A DNA stretch of 64,000 nt from Ramazzottius varieornatus. Lineage: Eukaryota; Tardigrada; Eutardigrada; Parachela; Ramazzottiidae. The stretch lies in contig BDGG01000009.1 in assembly GCA_001949185.1 (NCBI GenBank), positions 431,347-495,346 on the forward strand. Direction: 5' to 3'. Of this stretch, positions 1 through 11,955 are shown one piece after another (the stretch's first letter is position 1; each line of letters starts with the position of its first letter). A program made the translations under genes and the position numbers. The notes under the pieces are model-generated. The model saw only the letters and a program-made list of their open reading frames with translations, did not search any database and was not told where the DNA came from.

Positions 1-55
1 GTTAGGATGGAACAGTAATTGAAGTGATGTGTTTGGATTGTTGTTGTGATTGCAG

Positions 56-3000
56 AAGAATACTTATTCGAAGACATCAAGAACTACCGCTTCCTGTCCA
101 ACGGCAATGTTCCGGTGCCGGGTGTAGATGACAAGTTGGAGTTTCAAGCGACAGTCAAGGCCATGCAGATCATGGGCATGAGCAGCGACGACATATCTTC
201 CGTCTTTCGCGTCGTCTCGGCCGTCCTGCAGTTCGGCAATCTGCAGTTCAAGCAGGAAAAGAACTCTGACCAGGCCATCCTGCCAGATAACACCGGTAGG
301 GCACCCACATTTACCTTTCGACATCAGCGCTTCCGTTGAGGTCTACCTTTCTTGCATTGTAGTGATACAGAAGGTGAGCCACATGATGGGCACCAACGTG
401 GTGGAACTAACCAAGGCCATCCTCAAGCCCAAGATCAAGGTGGGCCGTGAAACGGTGACTAAGGCTCAGACCAAGGAGCAAGCCGAGTTCTCCACCGAAG
501 CCATTGCCAAGGCCTGCTACGAGAGGCTGTTCCGCTGGCTGGTCACCCGTATCAACAAAAGTCTGGACCGGACAAAGCGACAGGGCGCTACCTTCATCGG
601 CATCCTCGATATCGCCGGCTTCGAAATCTTCGAGGTACGAGTTCGACAAAATCGTTCTGCTAAGTGACGCACCTTGCCAGTAATCTTGCTCAGTAAATGC
701 GCCACCTGGAATACGATCTTGTCAAGTGGCGCACGCTTCCAGTGTTTTCGGCTGGAAAAGTGTGCCGGTTAAAAAAACTGATGTTAACGAGGGGCAGTTC
801 GTTCTTCTATGAAACCTTACATGTGTCTTTGGTTGTAGGTCAATTCCTTTGAGCAGATGTGCATCAACTACACCAACGAAAAGCTGCAGCAACTCTTCAA
901 CCACACTATGTTCGTCCTAGAACAGGAAGAGTACCAGCGGGAAGGTATCAAGTGGAACTTTATCGACTTTGGGCTGGACTTGCAGCCGACCATCGACTTG
1001 ATCGAGAAGCCCATGGGAATCCTCTCCCTGCTGGACGACGAGTGCTGGTTTCCCAAGGCTACCGACAAGTCCTTTGTCGAGAAGCTGTCGACGGCACCCT
1101 TCACCAAGGATCATCCCAAGTTTGGGAAACCCGACTTCCGGTCGGCTGCCCACTTTACCATCTCTCACTACGCCGGCAAGGTACGTCTGGTAATGCACCA
1201 AGTTCGCTGGCAGTCACGGACAACGGGTCTTGTTGGCAGGTGGACTACTCGGCCGATATGTGGCTGATGAAGAACATGGACCCGCTGAATGAGAATGTTG
1301 TGCAGCTGCTGCAAAACTCGCAGGAACCGCTGGTGGCCAGCATCTGGCGCGACGCTGACATTGTCGGTATGGGCGCTGTCGTCGGAATGGATACGCAATT
1401 TGGTGCCAAGACACGCAAAGGTATGTCATCCATTAAGAACCAAATGCTACTGTAATCTTGGGAGACTGGCAAACGACACGCTCAGAAACGCTTTGCCCAG
1501 TGGCGCATGCTACCCGCTAACAACAATGGTAACGCGCGCCACTTGATACAACGGTCTTGTACGTTTCGTTGGCAATGCAAATGTATGTTTCAAATGTATG
1601 TCCACGGTATTATTCTGTTTGATATCGCGTGGGAAAAAGTGGATGGAGATCACAAAGAGTTGTTGTGTAGGCATGTTCCGGACGGTGGGTGCCACGTACA
1701 AGGAGCAGCTAGCCAAGCTGATGGTGACGCTGCGCAACACCAGTCCCAACTTTGTTCGCTGCATCCTGCCCAACCTGGAGAAACGCCATGGCAAAATCGA
1801 CGCGCTGCTAGTGCTGGACCAACTACGCTGCAACGGCGTCCTGGAAGGCATCCGCATCTGCCGCCAAGGCTTCCCCAACCGCGTTCCCTTCCAAGAGTTC
1901 CGCCAGCGCTACGAACTGTTGACACCCAACGTCATCGAGAAGGGCTTCATGGACGGCAAGGAAGCGGTCAAGCGCATGATTCAAGCCTTGGAGCTCAATG
2001 AAAACCTCTACCGCATTGGCCAGAGCAAGATCTTCTTCCGAGCCGGTGTGTTGGCTCATCTGGAGGAGGAACGTGATCTGAAGCTGTCCAACCTCATCAC
2101 ACACATCCAGGCCTACTGTCGAGGCTATCTTTCACGCAAGAACTACCAGAGAAGGTGATTATAAACATACGAGATGTAATGTCCTCATTCGCATCTCAGT
2201 TGTGTATAGATTCGAACTGGGAAAGTAATTCGACAAGAACGTTGTTTCAAATGGTGCACCTCTCCGGCGGTTAAACTGCGAATTTGCGCCACTTGGAAAA
2301 ACAATCAATCTCACTGAGGTCGTTCTCCAAGTGGCGCACGCTTCCGGCCAACAACACCGAAATTGTGCGCCACTTGGGGAAAATCCCGTGTTGTCAAGTT
2401 TGTTCCCTGAGCTTCCCTTTTGACTGGCATGTTGTCTTGTGTTTTCAGGTTGCAACAGCTGAATGCCATCCGAGTCATCCAGCGCAACTGTGCGGCCTAC
2501 TTGAAGCTGAGGAACTGGGAATGGTGGCGCTTGTTCACCAAGGTAAAGCCGTTACTGCAAGTGACCAATGCCGAAGAGAAGGTGCAAGTGAAAGAAGAGG
2601 AGCTGAAGAGTATCAAGGAGAAGATGGACCGCCTGTCGGTAGACTATGTCGACTTTGAGCGAAGGTTCGTTTCTCTTGGAGACTTTGTACCGAAACACCG
2701 GTGTAGCGTCTGAGTGTAATCTAAAAGGCAACTTGGTTACAGGTATGAGCAATTGACTGAAGAGAAGGCCGTGCTGGTGGAGCAGCTGCAGAACGAGACG
2801 GAAGCTTGTGCTGAAGCCGAAGAGATGCGCGCTCGTCTGGCCACTCGTCAGCAAGAGCTGGAGGAGATCCTTCATGATACGGAAAGTAGGCTGGAAGAAG
2901 AGGAGAACAGAGTGGCCAGCTTGACCGCCGAAAAGAAGAAGCTGACGGACAATATCCGCGATCTCGAGGAAGAACTCGAAGTAAAGAGCCGTCTTCTTTG

Positions 3001-6000
3001 CCTGGGAAATGTGCAAACGAAACGTACATGAACTTCATCTCAAGTGGCGCACTTTCTCGGTATTATGGGCTGGAAGCGTGCGCCACTTGAAAGACAGATC
3101 TTGTGCGTTTTGTTTGCTGGCCTTTCCAGCTTTACTAAGGTCTCGGTCACTCACTTTTTGACTGTGAATAAAAGGTCAGTAGATTGACTAAGGATGACGT
3201 CTTTCGTGTGGTGTTCAGGAGGAGCAGACAACCCGGCAGAAGTTGCAACTGGAAAAGTCGCAGCAAGAGACACGGATAAAGAAGATGGAGGAAGACTTGG
3301 TGGGCAACGTGGGTCTGATTGAGCGCCTGCAGAAGGAAAAGAAGGTGCTAGAGGAGCGTATCGAAGCTCTGACCGCCCAGTTGGCCGAAGAGGTGGAGAG
3401 GGGTAAGGTGCTGACGAAGCAGAAGCTCAAGCTGGAAGGCAACTTGGCCGAAGCCGAAGAACGACTACAGCGCGAAGTGGCTGCCCGCCAAGAACTGGAA
3501 AAGATGAAGCGGAAAGGCGACACGGAACTGTCCGAGATGCGCGAGCAGCTCCACGAGAAGAGGAATCATGTGGACGAACTGCAGATTCAGCTCGCTAGGA
3601 AGGAGGAAGAGTTGGCGGTACTGGCTACACGGAATGACGAGGTACGGTTGCAGTAGTACGGGTGCGGTATAGTACTGTACGATACAGTTCAGTATGGTAC
3701 GTTTTCCCAAGTGGCGCATGCTGACAGCCAGTAACAACAAAGATTTGCCCCACTTGAGAAAACGATCTGGGCTGAACCTGTATGTCCGTTTCTGAGTTCA
3801 GTTAACTATTAGAGTGATCTGGGTGGAAGAATGACCGCGTTAACGTTGTTTGCTTCGGTTGTAGGAAAGTGCCATGAGGACAGCAGCACAGAAGAGTTTA
3901 CGAGAAGTCACCAGCCAGTTGACGGAGACGATGGAAGATTTGGAAGCCGAGAAGGAAGCCCGCACCAAGGCCGAACGAGTCCGTCGCGATCTCAGTGAAG
4001 AACTGGAGGCTCTCAAGACGGAGCTGGTCGAGTCCATGGACACTGGTCAAACTCAGATGGTATGTGACAACAGCTCCTTCTTCCCTATTGTATAGCGTTA
4101 GCTTGTGAATAGGGAGAAGACTGTTGTGTCCTTGTAGGAAGTGCTGAAGAAGCGGGAGGACGAAATGTTTCGCGTCAAGAAGATGCAAGAGGAGGAGGCC
4201 AAGGCCCACGAAGTGCTAATGGCCGAGGTGCGGCACAAGTACAACGCCCAACTGGAAGTCCTGATGGAACAACTGGAGACCACCAAGCGCAACAAGGCGG
4301 CGGTCGACAAAGCGCGTCAGACGCTGGAAGGGGAGAACGTCGACTTGGCTAATGAAGTCAAAGCTCTGGCTGCCCAGCGTACCGAGTCGGAACGACGGAG
4401 AAAGCAGGCGGAGGCGCAGGCCCAGGAACTAAGTGTCAAGCTCAGTGAAGGCGAAAAGACGCGGGCGGAAGTGGACGGCAAGATGACCAGACTGCTTCAA
4501 GAACTCGAAGCGGCCAACTTGCAGGTAAGTTTCACTTCCTCATGAGCGTTCTTTCCCCTCGCTCTCCTTTGAATGCCAAAGTCAACAAAGTGGCTTCCCC
4601 TAGAGGCGCATAGTTTCGGCCGTTAACAATGACAACTTGCGTTACTTGGAAAAAACAATCAAACTCGATGGGATCATTTTCACAAGTGGCGCACGCTCGC
4701 AGCCATCAACAACTGGGAACGTGCGTCACCTGGGAAGACAGTCTTGCCGTGTTTGTTTACTGAACTTGCAAATGGGTTTGAAAATGCTGCTGTTTGTTTG
4801 GGTAGGTGGCCGAGATCGATCAGCGAGCAACCAAGGTGGAGAAGAACGAAGCGAACCTGGTAGCGCAGCTGAACGAACTGCAGCGGAGTCTGCAGGAAGA
4901 AGCCACCAAGAATCAAGCCTTGACCATTCGTATGCGCCAGATGGAAAGTGATCGTGATACTCTTCAGGTAAGAGACACATTACAACTATCATATTCAGTC
5001 AAATTTGAACTGAAACGGATTAGCGCGGCTGTCGTGCAGAGCTGTTTTTGTCAGTGAGTTGATTTTGCCCCCTTCTTCTACGGGAATGGCTGTCAATTTG
5101 TTGCTGAGCACGGCCTTGACAGGCGTGCCGTGGAGAAAGGACTAAGGAATGGAGTAGCTATAGCGGTAATTTGATGTTTGTTTGTTTGTTTGTGATCCAG
5201 GAGCAACTGGAAGAGGAAGAAGAAGGCAAGAAGAGTCTTGAACGGGCAGTGGCTCAGCTGCAGCAGCAGACGGTGGAGTTGCGGCGCAAGTTGGAAGATG
5301 ACGCCCAGACAAAGGAGGCGGTGGAAGCCATGCGCAGGTCCATGCAGAAGGAAGTGGAGGAACTGCGCTTGACGGTTCAAGACGCCGAAGCAGCTCGTGA
5401 GCGCGCTGACAAGGCCATGCGCGCAGCACAGCAAGAGCTGGAGGATTCACAGCACGAATTGGAGAACTTCCGCACCAACTGGGCCAACTTCGACCGGTCA
5501 GTAAACATACACGTTTTTATTGGGTAATAGCTGAGAACTTCACAAACAGATTTGACAAGATTGTTTCTCCCAAGTGACGCAGGTTGCGAGAGCTTTCCCC
5601 TTGAAACGTGCGCCACTTGGAAAAGCAATCTTGCCGAGTCTGAATGCTTTCCTGAGTGGCGCACGTTGTCGATGTTATCGGCTGGTTGCGTGCGCCACTG
5701 GGAAAGATGGCCTTGTCGAGTCTATCAGCTTACGTTTCATTTCGGCGAAAGAGTTGAAACTGATGTGTTTGTGGTTGATTTCAGAAAGCAGCGCAAGTTT
5801 GATCAGCTGCTGGCTGAAGAAAAGACCAAGGCTGACAAGTTGGCTGCCGAGAAGGATCAAGCCGAACAGGTAACCCGCGAGAAGGAGACGCGCATCATCT
5901 CGTTGCAACGCGACGTTGACGAGCTACGGGACAGCCTGCAAGAGGTGGAGCGCGTGCGCAAGCAACAACAGAACGAGCTGGAGTCGCTGTACAATAACAA

Positions 6001-8596
6001 GGACGCCGCCGGCAAGAGTGTGGTCGAGCTCGATCGCGCCAAGCGCCTGTTGGAGCAACAGCTGGAAGAAATGAAGATACTCATCACCGAGCTCGAAGAC
6101 GAGAACAGCGAGCTGGAGAATACCAAGCTGCGGCTGGAAGTCAACCAGCAGGCGGCCAAGAGCCACTTTGACCGCGAACTGCAGGCCAGAGAGGAACAGG
6201 CCGAAGATAAACGTAAAGGCCTTATGAAGCAGGTAAGGACGACGAACAGTAACTAGAAACAAAAACCAACATGAAAGCGTAAAATGAGAAAAACAGGCAA
6301 AATCGACAAGTTTTTGTGGCGCACGCTTCCAGTCGGGAACACCGAAATCGTGCGCCACTTGAGCAAGCTCAGTCAGGTCGTTTTTCCAAGTGGCGCATCT
6401 TTTCCAGTCAATAACGTCAATAATAGGTGCGCCGCTTGGGAAAAGAATGTTGTCGTGTAGTTTGCGGAGTTGAGAATCATTAAAGATAATGAACTAGGAA
6501 TAATGTGACCAATTGCAATCAGATGTGGGAGGATGACGACTTGGTGTTGTAGGTGCGAGATCTAGAGATCGAAGTGGAGCAAGAGAAGAAGGAACGAGCA
6601 GCGGCGGTGGCTGGGCGCAAAGCGGTAGAAACGCGCATTGTCGATCTGGAGCAGCAGCTGGACTTGGTGGCTCGGGTAAGAGACGACTCGGTTCGTCATT
6701 TGAAGAAGCTGCAGAATCAGCTGAAGGAAGACCAACGAGAGATTGACGAGCTGAAAGCCCAGAAGGAGCAACTGGCGTTGGCCTGCAAGGAGATGGAGAA
6801 AAAGTACAAGACACTGGAGAACCAGACTGTTCAGTGGCAAGAGGATACCCTCAATGCAGATCGACTACGGAAAAATGCCGAGAATGAGCGCGACGAGTTG
6901 GACGCCCAGTTTCAGAACCTAAAACTCACCAGGTATGTTCGAGCTCACTACGAAGCAGTTCAGCGAAGAGTTATTTGGTGCTCTGTAACCGATTCTGCCT
7001 TCTTCCACGAAAACGTCTGTAGAAAAGCACGGCCATGCTGAAGGCCCTGTCGACGTTCTCGTGGCCTGTCAGGTTTGTGCCGAGCACCTCCTTGACGGAT
7101 AATTCGTAGTAACTTAAATAGTTTCGGAAAATGTCGCAGTAGGATTTTGAAGGTTGATTATTCGTGAAGGTGTGACAGCCTAACATCCATTGTGTCTTTT
7201 AGGAGTGCGTGGGTAGAAGAAAAGAAGCGGCTGGAGCTGAAGATTCAAGAGTTGGAGGAGGAGCTGGAAGAAGAGCAAGGTAGTAATGAGGTGTCAGCCG
7301 AGAAGGCAGCTCGCGCCACTGCCGAGAGGGAACGTATGGCCATGGAGTTGAACACTGAGCGTGCCAACGTTCAACGCTTGGAGAGCGCTCTGGGTCAAGC
7401 TGGTCGTGAACTGAAGGACCTCAAGCTCAGGCTGGAAGAGTCCGAAGCCCAAGGCAAAGGCAAGTTTAGGTCGCAGATTGCCGCTTTAGAGGCCAACATT
7501 CAGAACTTGGAGGCTAACCTGGAAGCGGAAGTGAGGGAGAAGCAGGCCATGCTCAAGGCCAACCGCAAGCTGGATATGCGCATCAAGACACTTCAGTCGC
7601 AGGTAAGTGCAGAAGTGGGAGACCGGTGAACGAACCATACGGGATCGTTAACTTAAAGTGGCGCACTCTTGTAGCTGGTGACAATGGAAATGTGCGTCAC
7701 TTGGTAAATTTGTTGAAACTCGCTTTCAAGTGGCGTAGCGCCTAAGCTTATAGTAATTGAAACGTGCGTCACTTGAAATGACGATGTTGGGTTTCGCTTT
7801 TCGACCTACCGACCTTCGGAGTTTGTCTACTAGCTGAATAAATACAATACAGATACAAATACTTTTCCACTTGCGAATTCGAAAACTAATGTCATGTTGT
7901 TGATTGTAGGTGGATGAAGAGCATCGCATGGTGGTGCAACAGCAGGATATGCTGGAGAAGACCAACCAGCGCATCTCCACTTTGAAGAAAGAGCTGGAGA
8001 ATACCGAGTTGCAGTACAAGGATGAACGGGCGCTACGACGCAAGACGCAGAGTGATTTGGACGAAGCTAGTGCCGACAAGGAACGATTCAACAATGAAGC
8101 TACCGCTCTCCGCTCCAAAATCAGGTATATTATTTCTCGACTTCTTTCTCCCTGCAGTCCTACAGAATTGTTTCGAACGCTGGGTAATTGAGCCCTTTTT
8201 CTACGAAATATCTGTCAAGGTCGTGCTCGGCACCAACTTGACTGGTACTTCTGTAGGAAAAAGGCAAAATGGCTTGAACGCGATCGGTTTCCCAAGTGGC
8301 GCACACTTCTGGCCAATAATAGTGAAGAGATGCGCCACTTGACACAAAGGTTATGTTCTGTTCATTTGCCGACGTCCCGGTTTGGACACTGACGTAAGCT
8401 GAGTGCTTTAACATTTCCCTTTTTATACAGAGCCCTAGAGCGAAAGACGGGTGGATCTTCCGGCACATCGCGAGGCTATAGTACGAACGGTAGTCGTTCA
8501 CAGGGGACACCCAATCATGGTGATGGTGAGTCGGGCTCGTTGGGTTCGTCGGTAGTGGACCCGGATGAGTCCATTGATGGTGAGAGAGACGATTAA
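56..8596 (+). CDS. Non-muscle myosin II heavy chain, 5'-partial, 17 exons
   Basis: This is the actin-based motor of conventional (class II) non-muscle myosin, which forms bipolar filaments for cytokinesis and cortical contraction. Exons: 56-295, 363-634, 839-1180, 1240-1420, 1671-2154, 2449-2664, 2743-2980, 3219-3641, 3865-4059, 4138-4524, 4806-4967, 5201-5496, 5785-6232, 6553-6932, 7203-7602, 7910-8124, 8431-8596 (stop). They encode about 1,680 residues of an expected ~1,960; the first ~300 residues, with the P-loop and switch I, lie upstream. Visible motifs are the switch II/relay region (DIAGFEIFE, then [12 protein letters not shown]), the SH1/converter region ([25 protein letters not shown]) and IQ motifs near [16 protein letters not shown] long heptad coiled coil follows, ending in a short Gly/Ser-rich tailpiece, as in MYH9/10 and Drosophila zipper. 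All exon phases agree. Striated-muscle myosin is less likely because of the tailpiece. Four short introns are repeat-free and twelve long ones carry foldback repeats. Confidence 0.95.
641..775. repeat. Foldback repeat, myosin intron 2
   Basis: The family consensus unit is an imperfect palindrome. Its outer arms resemble GAGCTCGGCAAACAAACTCG then ACAAGATCGTTTTCCCAAG, the inner arm is CAAGTGGCGCACGCTTCCAG, and a loop around CCAATAACA precedes the inverted partner. This copy is degenerate, with one and a half units. Confidence 0.75.
1461..1575. repeat. Foldback repeat, myosin intron 4
   Basis: CCCAGTGGCGCATGCTACCC pairs with GCGCGCCACTTG across an AACAACAATGG loop. Confidence 0.8.
2228..2392. 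repeat. Foldback repeat, myosin intron 5, two units
   Basis: Two tandem units, the second nearly consensus (CCAAGTGGCGCACGCTTCCG to TTGTGCGCCACTTGGG). Confidence 0.85.
3036..3110. repeat. Foldback repeat, myosin intron 7
   Basis: CAAGTGGCGCACTTTCTC pairs with AAGCGTGCGCCACTTG. Confidence 0.8.
3700..3785. repeat. Foldback repeat, myosin intron 8
   Basis: CCAAGTGGCGCATGCTGACA pairs with AGATTTGCCCCACTTGAG. Confidence 0.75.
4588..4770. repeat. Foldback repeat, myosin intron 10, two units
   Basis: One degenerate and one good unit (CACAAGTGGCGCACGCTCGC to ACGTGCGTCACCTGGG). Confidence 0.8.
5075..5155. repeat. Second foldback family, myosin intron 11
   Basis: TCTACGGGAATGGCTGTCAA followed by GAGCACGGCCTTGACAGG, resembling copies at 7005-7120 and 8195-8265. 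Confidence 0.55.
5555..5735. repeat. Foldback repeat, myosin intron 12, two units
   Basis: Two tandem units with AACGTGCGCCACTTGGAAAA and GAGTGGCGCACGTTGTCG arms. Confidence 0.8.
6300..6455. repeat. Foldback repeat, myosin intron 13, two units
   Basis: Arms TGGCGCACGCTTCCAGTC and ATCGTGCGCCACTTGAGC, then a second unit with CCAAGTGGCGCATC. Confidence 0.8.
7005..7120. repeat. Second foldback family, myosin intron 14
   Basis: On the minus strand it contains TTATCCGTCAAGGAGGTGCT, and on the plus strand CCACGAAAACGTCTGTAG, matching the family at 8195-8265. Confidence 0.55.
7650..7790. repeat. Foldback repeat, myosin intron 15, two units
   Basis: AAAGTGGCGCACTCTTGTAG to AATGTGCGTCACTTGG, then CAAGTGGCGTAGCGCC to AACGTGCGTCACTTG. 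Confidence 0.8.
8195..8265. repeat. Second foldback family, myosin intron 16
   Basis: CTACGAAATATCTGTCAAGG then TCGTGCTCGGCACCAACTTG with an imperfect inverted right side (ACTGGTACTTCTGTAGG). Confidence 0.6.
8275..8365. repeat. Foldback repeat, myosin intron 16
   Basis: Abuts the second-family copy; CCAAGTGGCGCACACTTCTG to AGATGCGCCACTTGAC. Confidence 0.8.
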
Positions 8597-9189
8597 GTTT
8601 CGCCTGAAGACTTCCGCTTCGCCTTTGTAAGCTTTCAAGCAGGACGTGGACAATACAGAGTCACGGCGCTACCTTGTTTGCTTCCTTTTTTTATTCCATA
8701 GTGTTCGCGGATAACCAGAATATTGGTGGTAACTTTTTATTCCTGATTTTTCCCTTCCTTTTTCTAGCCTTTGTAGTGCGACGGTCTTGAAGAGAAATCC
8801 ATTGGTGCAGCTTTGCAAAGCCAGTAGTGACCAAGTTTGAAATGCATACGTCTGTTATCTGTTTTTCATCATGTTGATGCCTTCTAGTTATTATAGCACA
8901 CATCTACACCTATATATCGTTTTACCGACTTTTACGATAAATTTAACATTCCTTATGGCCGAAGATTTTGGATTATTTTAGAGAGCTGATTCCTTAGGAG
9001 TGCTGGTTTCAGGTTGCTGGGCAGATGAAGAGGTGGTACCGCTAGTCGTTCGATGCTTGTCCCATGGTCCTCTGCGTATAGTTAGAACTCGCCTTGCTTC
9101 GTGACGTCCATTTGTCCGGAATCTTGATTGCTGAAGAACTGATCGGTGTCTCCCACCTGTTTCTTGCTCGAGTAACCGTTACCCGGAAG
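8597..9189. other. Myosin 3' flank / intergenic
   Basis: Contains the presumed myosin 3'UTR and the IQCK-like promoter. Apart from the shared segment at 8690-8830, described separately, no gene is seen. Confidence 0.5.
8690..8830 (-). repeat. Dispersed segment shared with 16395-16545
   Basis: Read on the minus strand, this segment matches the plus strand near 16395-16545 at roughly 75-80% by eye. Both can be translated to a similar peptide with the cores SLQDRRTTKARKRKGK here and SLQDRTTTAREKEKKKRK there, followed by LPPIFWL / LPPVIWL. It could be a transposon relic or a conserved exon fragment. No full gene was found around either copy. Confidence 0.5.
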
Positions 9190-11135
9190 ATGGAGCAAGG
9201 TGATGCTACCATTCGACCTCAACACTTTTACTTGGCTGACAAGCGGATGGAAAAAGAAGCTCTTACAACATCTGAAAGTGGAGATACAGGAAAGCAACCG
9301 TCAGAATTCGATCAGATCTTTGGGGAAGACCCACTAGACTTCCTGATGTCACCGTTTGCCATGTCCATCTATGAAGCGGAAACGCATCGCGCAGAGATCG
9401 AGCGACATGGGAAGGTAGCAAAGAAGTACATCCCGCCACCACAGAGTTTCACATTTGACGAGCTATACGAAAGAGTATCCGAACAGTGGACCGAGCGGAC
9501 ATGTAAGTAAAAAGGTCTATTTAGTCGGTTGGGAGCTAGGCACACATACTGCGCCAGATCGCTTTCCCGCTCGCGCAAGTTGCCTGTGCTATGGGCTGTA
9601 AACGTGCGCCGAATTGGAAAACCGATCTTGTCGAGTGTTTCCAACTGGCGCACGCTTGCATTCACCAACACTGATAACGTGCGCAACTTAAGAATGCAAT
9701 CTTGTCGATTTTGTTTGCCTTGTTCCTAGTTTCGGAAGAGTGCAACGTAGTTTAACTAGTAAGTATCACTTTTTGTCTTCCAGGTCCTGCGGAACATTAC
9801 TTTAGAAAGTTTCTGAACGCTCACGTCAAGAACGCTGTCGATCATACTTTCAAGGAAGCAGAGAGCCAGCGTATTGCTGATGACCATGTGCGTAAGTAAA
9901 CCGTTAAAATTCAACGTTCTTTCGCAGCTGCAATTGTTACGTTTTGTTCACTTCTCTGATGAGCTTCCTGTCTGAAAATCTAGCGTACCTTCAAGCTCTT
10001 CTGTCCATTGGATCACATCGCCAAACATCTCTGGAAGTATGTACGAGTTTGCAACCTCAACAACCCGAAAGTATATTCCAGTCTCATGGCTGTCAATTTA
10101 TTGACAGGAATAATCCGCGACATCCCGAACGACTCGGTATGGACGATCAAGAAATACCGATGTTCAAGGAGTACTTCGACCATTTGTAAGTTTTCACTCT
10201 CATACATCTACTGATCACCCGGAAATCCATCTGAATCTGTGGCTGTAGCCCGCGTCCTCAGCCTGCACTTTACCTGATGTACACCAATGAGCAGGCGGCT
10301 CTAGTTATTCAGAAACACTGGAAAGGGACTTTGGTAAGAACCTACACTGGACGTTGGCAAACCAGATCACCCAGGTTGTTCACCCAAGTGGCGCATGCTC
10401 TCAGTCGATAACAATGTAAACGAGCACCACCTGTAACCACGGTCTGGGTGGAATCATTTGCCGACGCCTACATGCTTTAGCATCTGGCATGGTTGTCACA
10501 GTTTCGTGGCGAGTGTTGGAACCTCCATACTTTGGCTACAGACTCGGCGACGTCCAGAGATCAGAGCCTTGAGGAAGCACATCGCGGCAGCACGTATACA
10601 ATACTGTGATCCGCGAAAACTGGTCGAAGACCTGTGGAACCGCAAAATTCCCGCTTTACACCTTGGCGATGAACACAGCACAAACAAGCTAACTCATGAC
10701 GAAAAGACGCACTTGAAACCCCTTTCTCTTCGAGCGAACTCAGAAGGGAAGCCTCCGGCTCTTCCGGCTTTTCTGAACGAAGCGAAGCAACTAGCCGAAG
10801 AGGCATTCAGAAAAGCGGAAGACACCTGCGATCACCGGTTACCTTCGCAGAGCGATTCTGAAACGGAAGAGAAAGATAAAGCGAAGTTTGACGGCGAGAA
10901 GGCTCCTTTGGATGGGTCTTCGTTATCGAACCAGGAGAAGCCAGAAGAAGGTACGAATCCAGGCCACGCAGCCGGAAGTACGACGCCCGGAGGTACCAGA
11001 AAGTCTCTTTTACAAGGGGCAGCGGCTGCAACGACAGCTCTTTTTACTCCCCTACCGGAACTGAAGGCTACTAAAGATAGACAAGCTGATGCAATCGGCA
11101 AGAAGCCATCCAAGCTGAATAAATTAGCGAAATAG
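9190..11135 (+). CDS. IQ motif-containing protein K (IQCK)-like
   Basis: Six exons: 9190-9502, 9784-9887, 9984-10040, 10082-10185, 10249-10333, 10542-11135 (418 residues). The order of conserved blocks matches my recollection of the animal IQCK family. These blocks are a FTFDELYERV helix, a YFRKFLNAHV...EAE segment, a RTFKLFCPLDHIAKHLW block, NNPRHPE, IPMFKEYFDHF-PRPQPALYLMYTNEQAA, and an IQ motif (LVIQKHWKGTL) running into RRRPEIRALR. IQ motifs bind calmodulin or EF-hand light chains; IQCK is associated with ciliated tissues. The C-terminal ~130 residues are low-complexity and show no known domain. The start is the first in-frame ATG, at 9190. Intron 3 as modelled is only 41 bp, so the exon 3/4 junction is the weakest part. 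The intron after exon 1 and the last intron carry foldback repeats. Confidence 0.65.
9560..9720. repeat. Foldback repeat, IQCK-like intron 1
   Basis: Degenerate; AACGTGCGCCGAATTGG and CAACTGGCGCACGCTTGC arms. Confidence 0.7.
10370..10470. repeat. Foldback repeat, IQCK-like intron 5
   Basis: CCCAAGTGGCGCATGCTCTC with a weak right arm ACGAGCACCACCTG. Confidence 0.7.
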
Positions 11136-11164
11136 CTGTTACGGTCCTTGAAAATTCTCTGGGA

Positions 11165-11285
11165 GATGGGCAAATGAACGGAACCAGATCGCTATCTCAG
11201 GTAGCGCACGTTTTCGTTTTTAGTAGATGAAGGTGGGCGCCGCTCGTGAAATCGGTCTGGGTCAGTTCATTTGCCCACTTCCCAT
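11165..11285. repeat. Foldback repeat, downstream of IQCK-like gene
   Basis: CAGGTAGCGCACGTTTTC and GGTGGGCGCCGCTCGTG arms. Confidence 0.65.
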
Positions 11286-11835
11286 CCACAAAGTGTAAGT
11301 AAATACGGCCCAGTGTACTCGGTACTCGAGCAGCGCGATGCAAAAATGCAAAAAGACAAGAATGCCAAAATAAACGATAAAGAGTTCTGCGGAAATATCT
11401 CTTTCGCGTTGAAAAAATTCCTCTTGTGTGCACATAACACCATACTTCGATATCATCATTCATTAGTAAAGGTTGGACGTTCGACAAACTCTTCCGGATC
11501 GTCATCTTCCTCACACACCGACTTGTAGAAACCATGAGGGAAACAGAAATCAGAGCCTTAAAAGACGATCTTCACGGGTCTCGGCCAACGCCGCTCCCCG
11601 TCAAACATGCTTTCCTCTTTCGCGTCAGAGGTGCCAATGAGAAGTCCAACCAAGATGATTCTATCGAACTGACTTCTTTCCAGAAAATTTTCAAACAGCT
11701 CTGCTTCTATCAATATTGGAAAAATATCGTGTACGTCGATTTTATGGTTGGCGTCGAGTCTCAGTATTGAGCGAGGCACTTCGTGCAAAACGATTCGGTG
11801 CCTTCGCGTATGCGGCGCACCCGTTTCTTGAAGTT

Positions 11836-11955
11836 TACTGTATGCTATCCCGAAATTCACGTACGTCACTGTTATGGCCACCGTATGAGAACTCTTTCTC
11901 TAGTTCTACACTCTGAATGGAGTGACGTACGTGAATTTCGGGAGAGTATACAGTA
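11836..11955. mobile_element. Tc1/mariner-type MITE, 116 bp body with TA flanks
   Basis: Terminal inverted repeats of about 33 bp (left 11838-11870, right 11921-11953, three mismatches) start with CTGTAT and contain CCCGAAATTCACGTACGTC. The element is flanked on both sides by TA (11836-11837 and 11954-11955), the typical target duplication of Tc1/mariner transposons. It has no coding capacity. Confidence 0.75.

Noticed and set aside
2552-7186. Long open frames on the minus strand across the myosin tail
   Set aside because: They mirror coiled-coil codon usage on the coding strand. They have no splice logic or domains and are shadows of myosin.
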